From Daedaleopsis sinensis (taxonomy: Eukaryota; Basidiomycota; Agaricomycetes; Polyporales; Polyporaceae), in the NCBI GenBank assembly GCA_033807695.1, contig CM066302.1, positions 3,720,001 through 3,784,000 of the forward strand: DNA of 64,000 bases, read 5' to 3'. Under the pieces are notes generated by a model. That model saw only the letters and a program-made list of their open reading frames with translations. It was not told where the DNA came from and did not search any database. This document shows, one piece after another, positions 11,235-23,993 of the stretch (position 1 is the stretch's first letter; each line of letters opens with the position of its first letter). A program made the position numbers and the translations under genes.

Positions 11235-13071
11235 TCACAGCTCCCCTCCTTTCCGCACGTCCGTCGGGATCTTCGACGTCGAGGACTTCCGTTTCATCTC
11301 CGGGTCCTCTGCAACAGCCGGAGCCAGTCCCTTGAACGTTCTCGCGGCGTATGCGAACGGGCAGAACGTATTGCTCCCGCCCCCGTGGTCCCTCGCGGCT
11401 CTCGGCGGCTCTCGCGCGGGAGTCGACGCACGCCGGTGCTTCGGGGGGAAGCGGTCGCACTGCGAGAGGTCGGTCGCCGTCTCGAACCCGGTCTCTGTCG
11501 TCGTCGTGCCGGTGACCCCGGACTCGCTGGTGCCGCCCGAATTGAAGCGCAGGTCGTAGCAAGACTGGGAGGTGAGCGTCGCCTCGCACTGCGACTGGTT
11601 CATCGCGACGAGGATGATGATGAGGGTCGGGTAGATCGCCTGTGCGGGTGCGGGACACGTCAGCAGGGCAGATGGGGGACGGGGGTGGTATTCACGTACG
11701 ATAAGAGCGATGAGGCAGCCCTCGACGACGAAGTGGAATCGATAGATGTACGGGGAAGGACTCATGGAGATCGAGCCTGCTTGATATGCCACGATCAGGA
11801 TCTGCAGGTGGGCAGGAGGGATTGTTAGACGACGACACGCGCAGGAATGGACACCGGTGCGTACCCAGAGGACACAGTAGATTGTTCCGGATTCAATCAG
11901 CAGCGCGAGTGCCTTCTCGACGCGGGTCCGAGCGGAGCCACGTCCGAGGCCTAGACGGACTACTTGCCGATGTTCCCTATACTCGCAAGTCAGTTTCCTG
12001 CTGGAGAGCACAGAAATATGGCCACGACATACCATGCCTTGTACGCGATCAAGCTCGTAGACAACATGTTGGCGACTAGAGAAAAGACAGAGGCGGCTAG
12101 CCCCCATTTGTCACGGATGTAGAACGAGCCGGAGGAGATTGTCGTCATTGAACCTCCACTGGAAAGCAGAATCGGGGAGGAGTCGCAGTTGCATGCTTGT
12201 GTCGTGACTACGACTCCGGGTACTAGTTCGAGTCACACAAACCGTTAGTTACGATTTGGGAATTGCATCCAAAGGGACGACGTACTTAATGTGATACATA
12301 CGAGAAGGATACTATACAGGCAGCGCCTGATCGCGCTGCGCTGCCAGAGGACCAGTGCGCGCCACCACACCACGGCATCTCCGAGGACGACCTGAGGTAC
12401 TCCCCCGTCAGTCACGCGCTTGAAGACGGAACGAAGATATGCGTACGTTGAGCGTGAGACTAGCAGTGCCCACACACTCCTGTGTCGGCCTCGGCCACCA
12501 CGACGTCACCCGATCCTGCACTGCGCTTGAAAGGCCCGAGTCTATCGACCCGGTCCCGTTCTCCACCACGGCTTGCCGGAAATTTGACGTGATAGCGTTC
12601 AGCCGGGAAGATTCGGATGCTATGCTGGTCATGATAAAGCGGACTTCGCGGAAGGCCTCGGCGAGGACCGTCGCCCAGTAGACGGTGGTGGAGGTATACA
12701 GCAATAAGATGAAAACGAGCATAAGGAACATGGAGACATTGCCGAGCCCTCTTCGACTGCGCGGTGCGATTCAATGCGTGAAAATGAGAAAGGGAGAGAG
12801 TCTTCAGAGGGCGTACCATAGAAGGTAGACTGCGAAGAGAACGAGAACGGTGTGCAGTCCTGGGGGTCCGAAGGGCTGAGGACACATCCGGACGCGGGGG
12901 CAGAAGACGTTACTCACCGGAAAATACACTCGACAGGATAACTTCATAGATCTGCGCGCGAAGCTTCTGCGAGACCCAGTCGTGTTCCAACCCTTGCAGC
13001 CCCCCCGCAACATTGCCAAGCGCGGAGGTCAGCTGCTCGAGGCGAGCTTCCGAGATTGAATAAGAGGTCAT
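11235..13071 (-). CDS. Seven-helix membrane protein, paralogue B
   Basis: Eight exons on the minus strand: 13071-12918, 12859-12817, 12756-12447, 12391-12286, 12222-12033, 11976-11865, 11801-11700 and 11639-11235. Exons 2-6 have the same lengths as in paralogue A (43, 310, 106, 190 and 112 nt), which fixes the model. The protein shares RLEQLTSALGNVAGGLQGLE near the start, YTSTTVYWATVLAEAFRE in helix 2, WWPRPTQECVGTASLTLN after it, and IYPTLIIILVAMNQSQCEA at helix 7. The tail is longer and different from paralogue A, Thr- and Arg-rich, ending GGEL. The start is uncertain: ATG 13071 is preceded by an out-of-frame ATG at 13094 with a short upstream reading frame, and by more distant in-frame ATGs. 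Function unknown; plasma or internal membrane location is inferred from the helices. Confidence 0.75.
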
Positions 13072-15154
13072 ATTCGAGGGCTCGAGGGAGACATGAAGGA
13101 GCGGAGTAGGAGCGTGTGGGCGTGAATGAGGGCGTGAATGGGCGACCCAGGACAGATCTAGAGGAGGAGAGATCATATAGCGCCGCCCGAGGCGGGAGCC
13201 GATGTGGTGATCTGCCTTGATCTGCACTAGTAACAGATGGCAAACGTCGATCTACGCGGGGATCAAATCGTTTAAGTTTGATTAGAACGTTGAACAAGAC
13301 TGAGGTAAGGAAGCTCCCCCCCCAATTACTATTAGTTATTTCATCCCTAAAGCCAACGGCTTCGTAGACCCCTACAGACCTTGCAAAAGCAACTTTTCGA
13401 GTGTTCCTTGAACTCGGAGACGTCGACGCAGCCTAAAGGTTTTTCGCCGAAAAGAAACCGCCGCATACGAGGGTCGGAGGCGTAACAATCTTCGAGTCCT
13501 CTCGTTACGGCCGTTCATGGGGGCCGGGGCAACACAGGGGCAGCATGGAGCGCGCCCTGTTACCTTCATCAACGCGCTAAGACTCGGTTCCGGAGCTTAT
13601 CATCAATGACAATCGTTTGACCCAGCAAACTCAGGACTCAGATAGAAAGTAGTGATGGATAAAGCGTACCGTGAACGTATACTGCGCCCATTCCTTTCAA
13701 CTGCGAGTCAGCAGTCATAAATCCATGAGCCCCCTCTTGCACAACCGGTCGAGCGTTAAACGTTGAACAGTTTGACGTGGGGATCCTCTGGGCGACCTGG
13801 TGGCACCTGGTGGCACAGCGCCGAACTTAGACATTTTCGGAATGTCGTAACGGTCTGTACTCCGACCAGGCTCCGACCAATCAGTAATTAAGAGGTACAA
13901 ATCTTTCACCAACAAGTGTAGATTGGTCTCGTACCCAGACGTGAGGGTTCATGTACGAGACCAAATGTCATTGTACTTACTTAGAAGTTAGCGGATATCC
14001 ATGTAGCCTCCGCTATCGGTTTGTTATGGCCTGCTTGAGTTATATCCGAAGAACTTGAAAGCATATTCGAACAGCCTGGACTTTCGTGCTCAAGTTCGAG
14101 ATAGTGCCTGCAGGATTTTGAAGAAAATGTGCGTTCGCGATGTCAATACACCACATTTTCGAGAGCACACCATAACATATATGCATATCCGGATTCGAAC
14201 GTCGAACGGTAAGCCAACTTCGACTGCAGTACTCACCGTATACATCGAATTTGATGACAAGCTAACCGTCGTAGTAACCGATATACGGTCGCCGTAACCC
14301 GTTGGACATGTGCAAAGGCGATGCGAGCGAGAAGATATCTGAGACCAACGGTGCTGAAATCAATGCCAGGTGAACTCAACTCACCTGATATTTCAATGGA
14401 GTGCTCCCATAATCCCGCCCTGGCGGTTGTGGAGCTACTAGAACAAGGATGCTCATAAGTAGATTCAAGGTCGAAGTCAAGTAAGCCAGTAGTCTCATAC
14501 CAAAACCCTCCACGTGTCAGCTCACGTTCCGTGGGAAGGGTTTGGCCGAACCTAAGTAAGCCAGTACTAACTGTAGACCGCTGTATAGACTTGTTGCGGG
14601 ATAGAAGAGAAGACAGAGAGGATTTGGGGAGGATGGACGTACGAGTCTTGTACGGGTCTGCCGTTTCGTCGGACTCATCAAGCGCTGACCCCTCCAGGAA
14701 AGCCGCTTATCTTATCTTATCTCAACTGACCAACCTGCAAGTACTTGTTTGAAGTTCACTTCAGCCTACCCTACTAGGGTTCCCTGGCAACATGTCAGGA
14801 AGTATTACATGTATTACTTCTTGGAGTATGGTTTGGTGTAGTGCACCGATAATTATATTCTAACAACGGCCCAAGGTACCCTGATCGTCATACGAATCGA
14901 GGGCTACGTAACAGAATTAGTAGTACTACTCCGAGTCTACGGCAGCCGGGGTCTACCGAGTAGCTAGAGACTTGAAAGAGGAAGTGGTGTATGTATGAAA
15001 GAAAATAAAGGGCCAAAGGGAAGCAACCGTGAAGTGTGGAGAAATGAAATGAGGAGATTATGAAGGAATGATCGAGTTCACAATAAAAAAAAGGATACAC
15101 CGTGCATCTAGGCAGGCAGAAAGCCAATGATATCAAGCGACTCGCGCCGGCTCT
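13072..15154. other. Intergenic with a mini-MITE; no gene supported
   Basis: Holds the 40 bp deletion derivative of the MITE at 13924-13963, a short direct repeat AAGTAAGCCAGTA (near 14478 and 14553) and a TTATCTTATCTTATC microsatellite near 14708. No frame has family resemblance or splice support. Confidence 0.55.
13924..13963. mobile_element. Internally deleted copy of the 5.6 kb MITE
   Basis: Begins TGGTCTCGTACCCAGACGTG, the same 20 bases as the full copy, and ends GTACGAGACCA, the inverted 11-base terminus. Only 40 bp remain. The flanking 9-mers (AGTGTAGAT and AATGTCATT) do not match well, so the insertion is older or was rearranged. Confidence 0.75.
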
Positions 15155-16759
<1,605 letters not shown>

Positions 16760-16894
16760 TGTAAGAATATAAAGTGCAGCGAAAGTGTGCGGGTTGAAGA
16801 AGGGAGAACTTCTTAAAAGCGAAGGCTGATCGACTGAAGAGAAGTCTGAAGAGTTCAACGGTGCACTGAGGATGTCCAGCGAATCATGCGGCCT

Positions 16895-16901
16895 CTTTAT
16901 A
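16895..16901 (-). promoter_or_regulatory. TATA box of the manganese peroxidase gene
   Basis: Reads TATAAAG on the minus strand, about 136 bp upstream of the start codon. No clear metal-response element was identified by eye. Confidence 0.5.
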
Positions 16902-19590
16902 CCTCCTCTCGGAGGTCAGACGCGCTGCCTCTGAGGACACTCTGTCTGCATAGACGACTCGAACCCTGCTAGATACTCGGACCACCGGCAGGGGCTCATA
17001 CCTGTCCTGTGCCGGTCGGCCAATGATGTGCTACAGATTGAACTGTATCAGCCTGGGCGCAGGCATCGGTGCGACCGTTCACATACCTGTCGAGAGGGCA
17101 TGCCTACACTAGCACTGCTCGCGCGAGTCAATGACCCCGCCCCGAGCACAAGGGACCGAAGCGGGCCACAGTGACCCGCGCTCATCCACTGCGGTAGCCG
17201 CCGCGGGACCGTCAAGCCGCCAGGACGCGTCTGTCAAGATGTGGAGGACCAGCCGAGCGCCTGGTCGAGGCCGGCGTTGTTTGACAGCCCAGACGGGCGT
17301 GGGGGCGGCAGGCGCCGGGCGTCGGGTGGCAGTTATGGGAAACGGACTGGCCGTTTGGATGCAGCGGGGGGCTGGGAATCATTTGCGTCAGTTCGACAAG
17401 CGACACGGCGGGTCCTTCCCGCGCCTCTACCTTCTACACTGCGTGATGGGACGGAGCGCGCGACATTCGCACGCCTGGCGGGCTTCGTTTCGGGTTGATG
17501 TCGTTCGCCGCGACCGTGTCTGTCTGAATGCCGAGATGCGGAGCGCTTTGGCGGGGCTCTCACCCTCTCTCACCCCGAGCCTGCGGTTGGCAGGCACAGA
17601 CATGAAGCTAAGTATATCGACGCTGAGAGCGAGGCAGCTTCACTGAAGTCTGAACCTGAACGTGAGAACAAATCTCGGTCGTTGGGTTTCAAAGTGACAG
17701 CCTACGAGCATTGTCAGTGCACGCACAGAGCGAGGTCTTACATCTCCTAGTGGCCGCAAGCTGTGCTGGGTAGCATTCAGGACGCCGCCATCTCGGACTG
17801 GAGTTGTGCGCGAACGTCTTGGTCCCGGGCCACCATTTCCCGATGCCTCTCCGAAGCGCCTCGGGAATGCTCGATGGCTATGGTCACAATACTGTGCCGT
17901 TGGTGTGGATGGTTGATTGTAGGGGTCACACAAGTTTGCGGCTCGATGGACGAATGAAGGACAGGGCACTGTGTCCCTGTGGCTTGATGCAGTCAGCAGA
18001 AGGCGCATCTACAGACAACAAAAATTCAGTAATCAACTTGGCCTTGGATGGAGACTGCTCTCACCGGCCACTCATTGTGATTCCGGGTGCGAGTACATTT
18101 TCTCGGCCCGGAGGGACTTTGTTCACAAGTCATTCGGAGAACGTCAAGGGTTAGTAGAATATAGGACGTGTTCCTGGGACATGGCCGTCCAAAGCATGCG
18201 GAGATGTCGATGCAGAGCGATCATCAGCGTGTATCGGACCCTTTCCCCGCGCAATTCGGGAATGAGCTGCGGCCTGTGAGAGGCTGGAATGCGCCGCATG
18301 TCAACGAGGTCGAAGCGCACAGTACGTGTTCTGTCCATTAGTTGAAGCGGCTATCCGTGTCGTCTACTGTATCGGTCGTCAGGAACGAGCGCAGGCCTCG
18401 AGTCAGCCCGAGTCGGCTCAACTAGGACTGCGACCCTTAACCCCGCAGCCACATTCAACTGTCTGCAAGCATTGTCAGTACGAATTCTGCCGCGGTAACC
18501 AGTGAAACGCACTGTGGATTGTGATCGTAGATCCGGTGGGACGACAACGACCGTAAGGGGAGAACAGAGCATGCGGCGGTCGTCACGGTAGTCTTTGAGT
18601 AGCAATACAACCGTGTATGTGTTCTCACGTAGGAGATGCACGCCTGCAATGGGAACGTTCAGGAATCCCAAACACGTCCATTGATAAATGGCACTGCGAA
18701 ATGGGACTTTCGCGCCATGCTGGTGGTTAATTGGCATTTGATGAGTTAGAGGCGGTCAATTGGTCAAGACCTACCTATACTACTTTGCCTCCAAGCCCCA
18801 GAGTATGAGATATCATCCTCAATCTAGAACAAATGTGAGATAGGCTTTGTTGCTGAGAATTCGAGGTGGGAGATCACGGCAGAAGTAACGTAGTGCTGGT
18901 CCTAAAGGCTTCTATCTGTACCCCCCCCCCCCCAGTAACATCTTTCAAATATGTTTCTTCTGACACTGCTGTAGAAGAGAACGACAGTATCGCAGATCTT
19001 GCGAGCAGCGAGCCCAGGGCAGGAGTGCAGGAGTGCCACGGTGGAGTAAAACTTGCAAGTCGGAGGTTGTAGTCCAAATAGAGCAGTCAGCGATGCATAT
19101 AGACGTGTGTATGTGTAGGATGGAGCGAGATCAGATGTTCTGCGTTGACATCGACGTCGAGTGTGAGATGTTGAAGTTGCCAGACCGACTCCTGTCGGAG
19201 GCCCGGGACCTAGGATGATCTGACGAGTCTGCTGAGAAAGAAAAAGCGGTGAGAAAGCCGCGTCACCATCCGGCCGAGGTAGAGAGAGGGCAGCTACACT
19301 TACATGAGTGGTTTCATTGCGACAGCATGAGAGTTGATATCTGGACAGTGGTAAGATGGAGGTGAGTTGAAAAGCGGTGACTCGGCTGCTCGGTCGGGCG
19401 CCAGCCGTGACCGCATGGGTCACACTGGTGGCAAGTCACACCGGCATCGATAAGTTCGATCGGGGACTCTGATCAGCCACTATCCAGCTTTGTTTCATAC
19501 TGCGACGTGCATCGGTGACCTCTGGTCTCTTGAAACCAAGTTTTCCACACTTATTACAGAATATAGTGCTCACAAAACTAGTGCTGCACA
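16902..19590. other. Intergenic, no supported gene
   Basis: 2.7 kb between the divergent peroxidase and purine nucleoside phosphorylase genes. Overlapping GC-rich frames around 17.1-17.6 kb and a minus-strand frame at 18351-18737 show no family signature. A 13-base C run lies at 18921-18933. Confidence 0.5.
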
Positions 19591-21105
19591 ATGCCTTTAC
19601 CATCAAACACCGACCCTGCCGAGGGGATGCAATCTCTCCCCTTTGAGGAGACACTGGCCAAGATCAAGTCTCTCTTGCCAGAGAGGCTACATAAACCCCA
19701 CGTCGGCATCGTGTGCGGCTCAGGGCTTCATACGCTCGCGGCAGCTATCCGGGAAGTGATTGAAGTGCCTTATGCTTCCCTACCCGGCTTTGGCAAGAGC
19801 ACCGGTGAGTGCGATCCGCCCTGTCCGAGTCGCAGCATCAGAATCTCACGAACAGCTGCGCTGCCACTCCAGTTCCGGGACACAAGAGCTCGCTGGCCTT
19901 CGGGCTGATCGGACCCGGCGAGGGTGTGCCCGTGGTCGTGATGCTCGGACGCGTGAGTTTCAATGTCAGGCAACGCGCCTCCATTTTTACACTGACGTGG
20001 TCGCACACATGTACACAGCTCCACCCGTACGAGGGACACAGGCTCTCCACGGTCGTGTATCCCATACGCGTCATGGCACGCCTGGGTATCCGCCACCTCA
20101 TTAGTGAGGAGCATCTCTTTCGCCCTCCATTCGTGCTCATGATCTCGTCCCCCCGAAGTTACCAATGCCGCCGGCGCGTTGAACAGGGATCTCGCTGTCG
20201 GAACCAGTGAGTCCACTCCCACTCATCATAGGTCAACGCAGCGATGGAATGCGGGGAGGCCGCTATCGATATGCCGTGCTCTCCCTTGCTCAGTGCATGC
20301 CATCAGGAAAACGCGCTGCCAGTCGACTGTTGACTGAAGGCCCTGACTGCTCATCTTGGAAGCGGCTTGCGAGCTTCAGTCATACGCCCAAAGTGCACTC
20401 ACTGTCTGTTCTTTCAGTTGTTCGGCATGGGGAGGCCCCGGTCTTCCATTGTGCACGGATATACTTCGAGCCCTCACTGACCACTGCATCTAACAGTCGT
20501 TGTTATCCAGGATCATATCGCGCTGCCTAATTTGACGGGAATGAACCCCCTCCTCGGACCGCCAGTTGGGCCGAACTATCCACGATTCCTGCCGCTGTCA
20601 TCAGCATACTCGTCCACGCTGCGGCGCCTGGCGTTCATCGCGGCGCACAAGCTCGGGCTGGGCCTCAACGCGCTTGCGGAGGGCGTGTACGCATGGGTGT
20701 CCGGACCGACGTACGAGACTCCGGCGGAAGGGCGCATGCTACGGAATGCTGGCGCAGACGTGGTCGGCATGAGCACGATCCCAGAGGTGCTTGCGGGCAA
20801 GGAGGAAGGACTGGAAGTGCTGGTTCTGAGCCTTGTGACGAACATGGTGGTCATCCCCAACCAGTACCGCAGCATCAAAGAAGAGGTCGAGGCGGAGGTG
20901 AGCGAATCTGTCGGTTGTTCCGAGGATTAAAGGATGTTAATTTATGCGACGGAAGCTCGCGGGGCGGCCGGTGGTACGGCAGGCGGAGGAGGAAGTGTCA
21001 CACGAGGAGGTGCTGCTGATTGGAACAGAGAAGGCGGCTGTGATGAAGGCTCTGGTCGAGAAGATAGTCGAGCTGATCGCCTCGCCCGACGCCCGAAGCG
21101 GCTGA
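19591..21105 (+). CDS. PNP1: Purine nucleoside phosphorylase
   Basis: Exons 19591-19804, 19873-19952, 20019-20103, 20159-20206, 20497-20897 and 20956-21105; 325 residues. The trimeric PNP layout is complete: phosphate loop GSG (43-45, in VCGSGLHTL), VPGHK (72-76), HPYEGH (100-105), TNAAG (128-132), VSGPTYETPAE with Glu216, then VGMSTIPE and the late Asn in SLVTNMVV. The enzyme splits inosine and guanosine with phosphate into base and ribose-1-phosphate for purine salvage in the cytosol. The start ATG follows CTGCACA and gives the usual N-terminal length. The C-terminal tail (LLIGTEKAAVMKALVEKIVELI) is a long helix. Intron 4 is about 290 nt, several times longer than the others, but nothing is missing from the protein across it. 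Confidence 0.93.
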
Positions 21106-21830
21106 CCCGCCGCATGTGGCTTGCCGTATTTGGTGTATTATGTAATCCCATATATACTCTAAACGGCCCCTCCGCCCTTGGACGCGACGACCCCCGCCCG
21201 TCCGACGTCGACCCCCACATTGGATCCCCGTGTTCGTCAGGTGCGTGCTCGTCGTTCCACACAGCGAGCAGACCTGTTCTGACTGCCCGCCATTCTCTCT
21301 TTGCCACCCTCTCGGACCCTTTGTCGTACATTGTGGCACGACTATATGCGCTCGAATTCTCTGCGAATCTCGACGCTCGCCCATTCTTCACCGCCGTTGC
21401 TCTCGGTGCTCACGGTGTGTTCTCAATTTTTGCCGTTGTGCTCGCCCATATCTACCCCCGTCAATCCGACCCGGCCACATTGGACCCGGCGCTTCCTCCA
21501 CCGCTCGACTCGCTGGCTACGACATCCTTTGGCGACGTGAACTACCTCCTACCCGTCCCCCCTCCCGCCTACCACGACGATTTGGCACGTACCACTGTCT
21601 TTGGACACGTCACAACATCGCAGTGTGCTGCTACACAGTGTTCCTGGTCTCCTCGGGCGTCGCCGGTGCCCTTAGATCCAAACCCACCCCCGCGTTCCTT
21701 CCATACACCGTGCGTGGGTTATTCCTTGTCATTTGCCGTGTCTTACTCTCGTTGTAACAGGTATACCCACTCTGCCCGTTATAACTACACAATCATTCAT
21801 ACTCTACAGTAATCCTACTAATTCACCAAG
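21106..21830. other. Intergenic, likely 5' region of the next gene
   Basis: CT-rich, with many short pyrimidine tracts near its right end, as expected for a fungal promoter and leader before the start at 21831. No gene seen. Confidence 0.5.
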
Positions 21831-23993
21831 ATGATCATCCGAATTATGCCCGACCGCCCTCACCCGAACATCCTCTTCACCTTCACCTTCCGCGACCCGA
21901 TGCACAACGACAGCAAGCCGTGTCCAGCTTCGTGGAACATGCAGGCGCAGATGGTCGAGGCTCTGCAGGACGAGGGGCTGGGAGTGGAGTCTGCGCAGGA
22001 CGTCCATGCCTTCGACAAAGCGGCGTGGCATTCCGCTCTCCTTGCTGAGGTCGCCTTCGACATCGTCAACCGTACGGTGACGTGCACCTTCGTCGACGGA
22101 TCCACGGTCGCATGGTCGTTGTCTTCAACAGACGCTGGCCCACAGTGTCTAGACCAGCTCGATGATGTGGTCGCCGCCGTCCATGGGTCGGCACAGCAGA
22201 GTGAGCGCGAACGGTGTCGCAATTCCGGGCTTCACGTCCAGACATCATCGTATCAGGCAGATTCGGTCCACAGCGGTCAGCCTGTCCCTGCCCCTGTGTC
22301 TTCAAGTCCGTCGAAATCGCACAGACGTCAGAAGTCGCTCTTCTCATCCATCGTCGCCGCCTTCAAGGGGGCACTGTCGGATAATGCCAATCGCGGCCCG
22401 ACGCTTCCTACCTCTCTGCCTCCACTGAAGATCCCGTCAAGCTCTTGCCATTCTCGCTCGCCATCGACCTTCTCGAGGACACAACGATCACCACCCGGTT
22501 CTCCGATAGTGGTCGAACGTCCGTCGACACCTGCGTTCCAGTTGCATGTGCGCCCGCGCGTTCCGATTCCTCCACCACCATGGTGCAAGCAGCGGTCTAC
22601 ATCCGAGCGCTTGCGGTATTACGCCCGGTCCTCGTTAGTTGACATCGTGCGCCGACATGTCTATCCAATGTTCTCGACGATAGGCTCCCCGTCGTTCGCA
22701 TCGACAGAGAACGCGCCGGAATGGATGGCACAGGTCTACGGCTTCCCGCCGGGGCTCTACCCTGCTTGGGCAGCACGCAGCTTGTTACGGAAGACCGATG
22801 AACGGATGCGGGAGATGATCGCGGAGGCCAACACTCACGGATTTGGGCACTCGCTTGGTCCTGCACATCGCGATCGAGCGATTGTGGCCCTCCACGAAGT
22901 CGAAGACGAGGACGATGCGACGTCTGCCAGCACGATCGTCAGCGCGACGACCGCCAGCACGGAGACGGACGGCTCTTCCGTGCACACACCCACGGACTCT
23001 CCCCTTCGCTCGCCTTTTTCCCCAGGGGTGGTTTCACCACCAACAGGCAGCGCACGCTCATCTCCGGCTGACTGCAAGATGCCTCCTCACGTTCCTCGGA
23101 GCCCGTCTCCGCCATCGCCGACGTTCGATTTCGACATGTCGACGTATCACGCGCTGGGCATGATGCGCACACGCCTCCTCGGCGTCCTCTCGCGCATGGA
23201 CTCGTCCCCCCGCCAGGCCATGTCCAATTCGCATTACGGTTCGGATCTGACCATCCTGGAGATCAAGAGTCGGCGGCGGGCATGGAGCAACCGTGATTTC
23301 GTCGGAGGCGCACGGCTGTCCCTCGTCGGTTTCTCGACCCCCTTCCGGAGTTCCCCGCTCGCGCGGTGCGAGCCAGTCACGGCCGAGACGATTTCTCGCA
23401 TGCAGGCCAAGAGCGTGCACGAGCCCGCGCACCCTGCGAGCCGCTCGTTCGCCGGCCTGCCCGAGCTAGGGGCGGAGTTCGGTGTGAAGACGGTCACGAA
23501 GGAGATGGACGCGCGCCTGTTCCCCGTGTGCGAGGAGGACGAGGACGAGGCCGAGCCGGTCGGGTACCAGTCCGGCTACGGCCTGGACGAGTACATCGAG
23601 GACGAGGCGTGGCGCGACATGCGCGACCTCGACTTGGAAAGCGGCCTGCTCGCGTTCCCTCGCCCGGAGCTGCCCCCCGCCGCCGCCGACGTCCAGCCGC
23701 CCCTGTACGCGCACCTGCACCCCATGGCGCGCGCGCGGACGAAGAGCATGCGCAAGGAGCACCCGCCGCTACCGCCCGCGCTGACCACGCACGACCGCAA
23801 AGAGGGCGCGCTGACGGCCAGCTCGCTGCTGTGCCAGCCGCTCAGCGTGAAAGTGCCGGTGCCGGTCATGCTGGACGGCAGCGACGTGTTCGACGCCGAC
23901 GAGGAGCGCGCGGGGGAGTTTACGCTCGCGATGGACCTCCCGCCGCCGCCGCGGGGGTGGCGCGGGGAGGCCGTCTCCGCACGGTCGCGGTGA
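21831..23993 (+). CDS. Single-exon protein of unknown function, 720 residues, Ser/Pro-rich
   Basis: One uninterrupted frame of 720 codons, unusual among intron-rich neighbours. Codon use is strongly GC3-biased toward the end, as in real genes. Residues about 1-100 look folded (LLAEVAFDIVNRTVTCTFVD then STVAWSL). After that come long Ser/Pro-rich disordered stretches (around 140-240 and 380-420), a more ordered middle (WMAQVYGFPPGLYPAWAARS, RKTDERMREMIAEANTHGFG) and an acidic stretch near 560-600 (CEEDEDEAEPVGYQSGYG). No known domain, signal peptide or helix bundle is seen. It may be a basidiomycete-specific regulatory or scaffold protein; that is a guess. A second in-frame ATG five codons downstream is an alternative start. 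Confidence 0.75.
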   Translation: MIIRIMPDRPHPNILFTFTFRDPMHNDSKPCPASWNMQAQMVEALQDEGLGVESAQDVHAFDKAAWHSALLAEVAFDIVNRTVTCTFVDGSTVAWSLSSTDAGPQCLDQLDDVVAAVHGSAQQSERERCRNSGLHVQTSSYQADSVHSGQPVPAPVSSSPSKSHRRQKSLFSSIVAAFKGALSDNANRGPTLPTSLPPLKIPSSSCHSRSPSTFSRTQRSPPGSPIVVERPSTPAFQLHVRPRVPIPPPPWCKQRSTSERLRYYARSSLVDIVRRHVYPMFSTIGSPSFASTENAPEWMAQVYGFPPGLYPAWAARSLLRKTDERMREMIAEANTHGFGHSLGPAHRDRAIVALHEVEDEDDATSASTIVSATTASTETDGSSVHTPTDSPLRSPFSPGVVSPPTGSARSSPADCKMPPHVPRSPSPPSPTFDFDMSTYHALGMMRTRLLGVLSRMDSSPRQAMSNSHYGSDLTILEIKSRRRAWSNRDFVGGARLSLVGFSTPFRSSPLARCEPVTAETISRMQAKSVHEPAHPASRSFAGLPELGAEFGVKTVTKEMDARLFPVCEEDEDEAEPVGYQSGYGLDEYIEDEAWRDMRDLDLESGLLAFPRPELPPAAADVQPPLYAHLHPMARARTKSMRKEHPPLPPALTTHDRKEGALTASSLLCQPLSVKVPVPVMLDGSDVFDADEERAGEFTLAMDLPPPPRGWRGEAVSARSR

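Noticed and set aside
11124..11828. 234-codon plus-strand frame
   Set aside because: Antisense to the last exons of seven-helix paralogue B, whose exon structure is confirmed by two paralogues.
14170..14230. B-box-like GTTCGAATCC on the minus strand as a tRNA gene
   Set aside because: No A-box, acceptor stem or cloverleaf could be formed around it; no tRNA was found anywhere in the window.
18921..18933. C13 run here and G14 run at 59107-59120 as functional quadruplex elements
   Set aside because: Simple homopolymers prone to slippage and sequencing error; the second lies in an intron and neither shows further structure.
20934..21812. 292-codon plus-strand frame after the purine nucleoside phosphorylase
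   Set aside because: Overlaps the last PNP exon in another frame and continues through CT-rich promoter DNA; composition is low-complexity.
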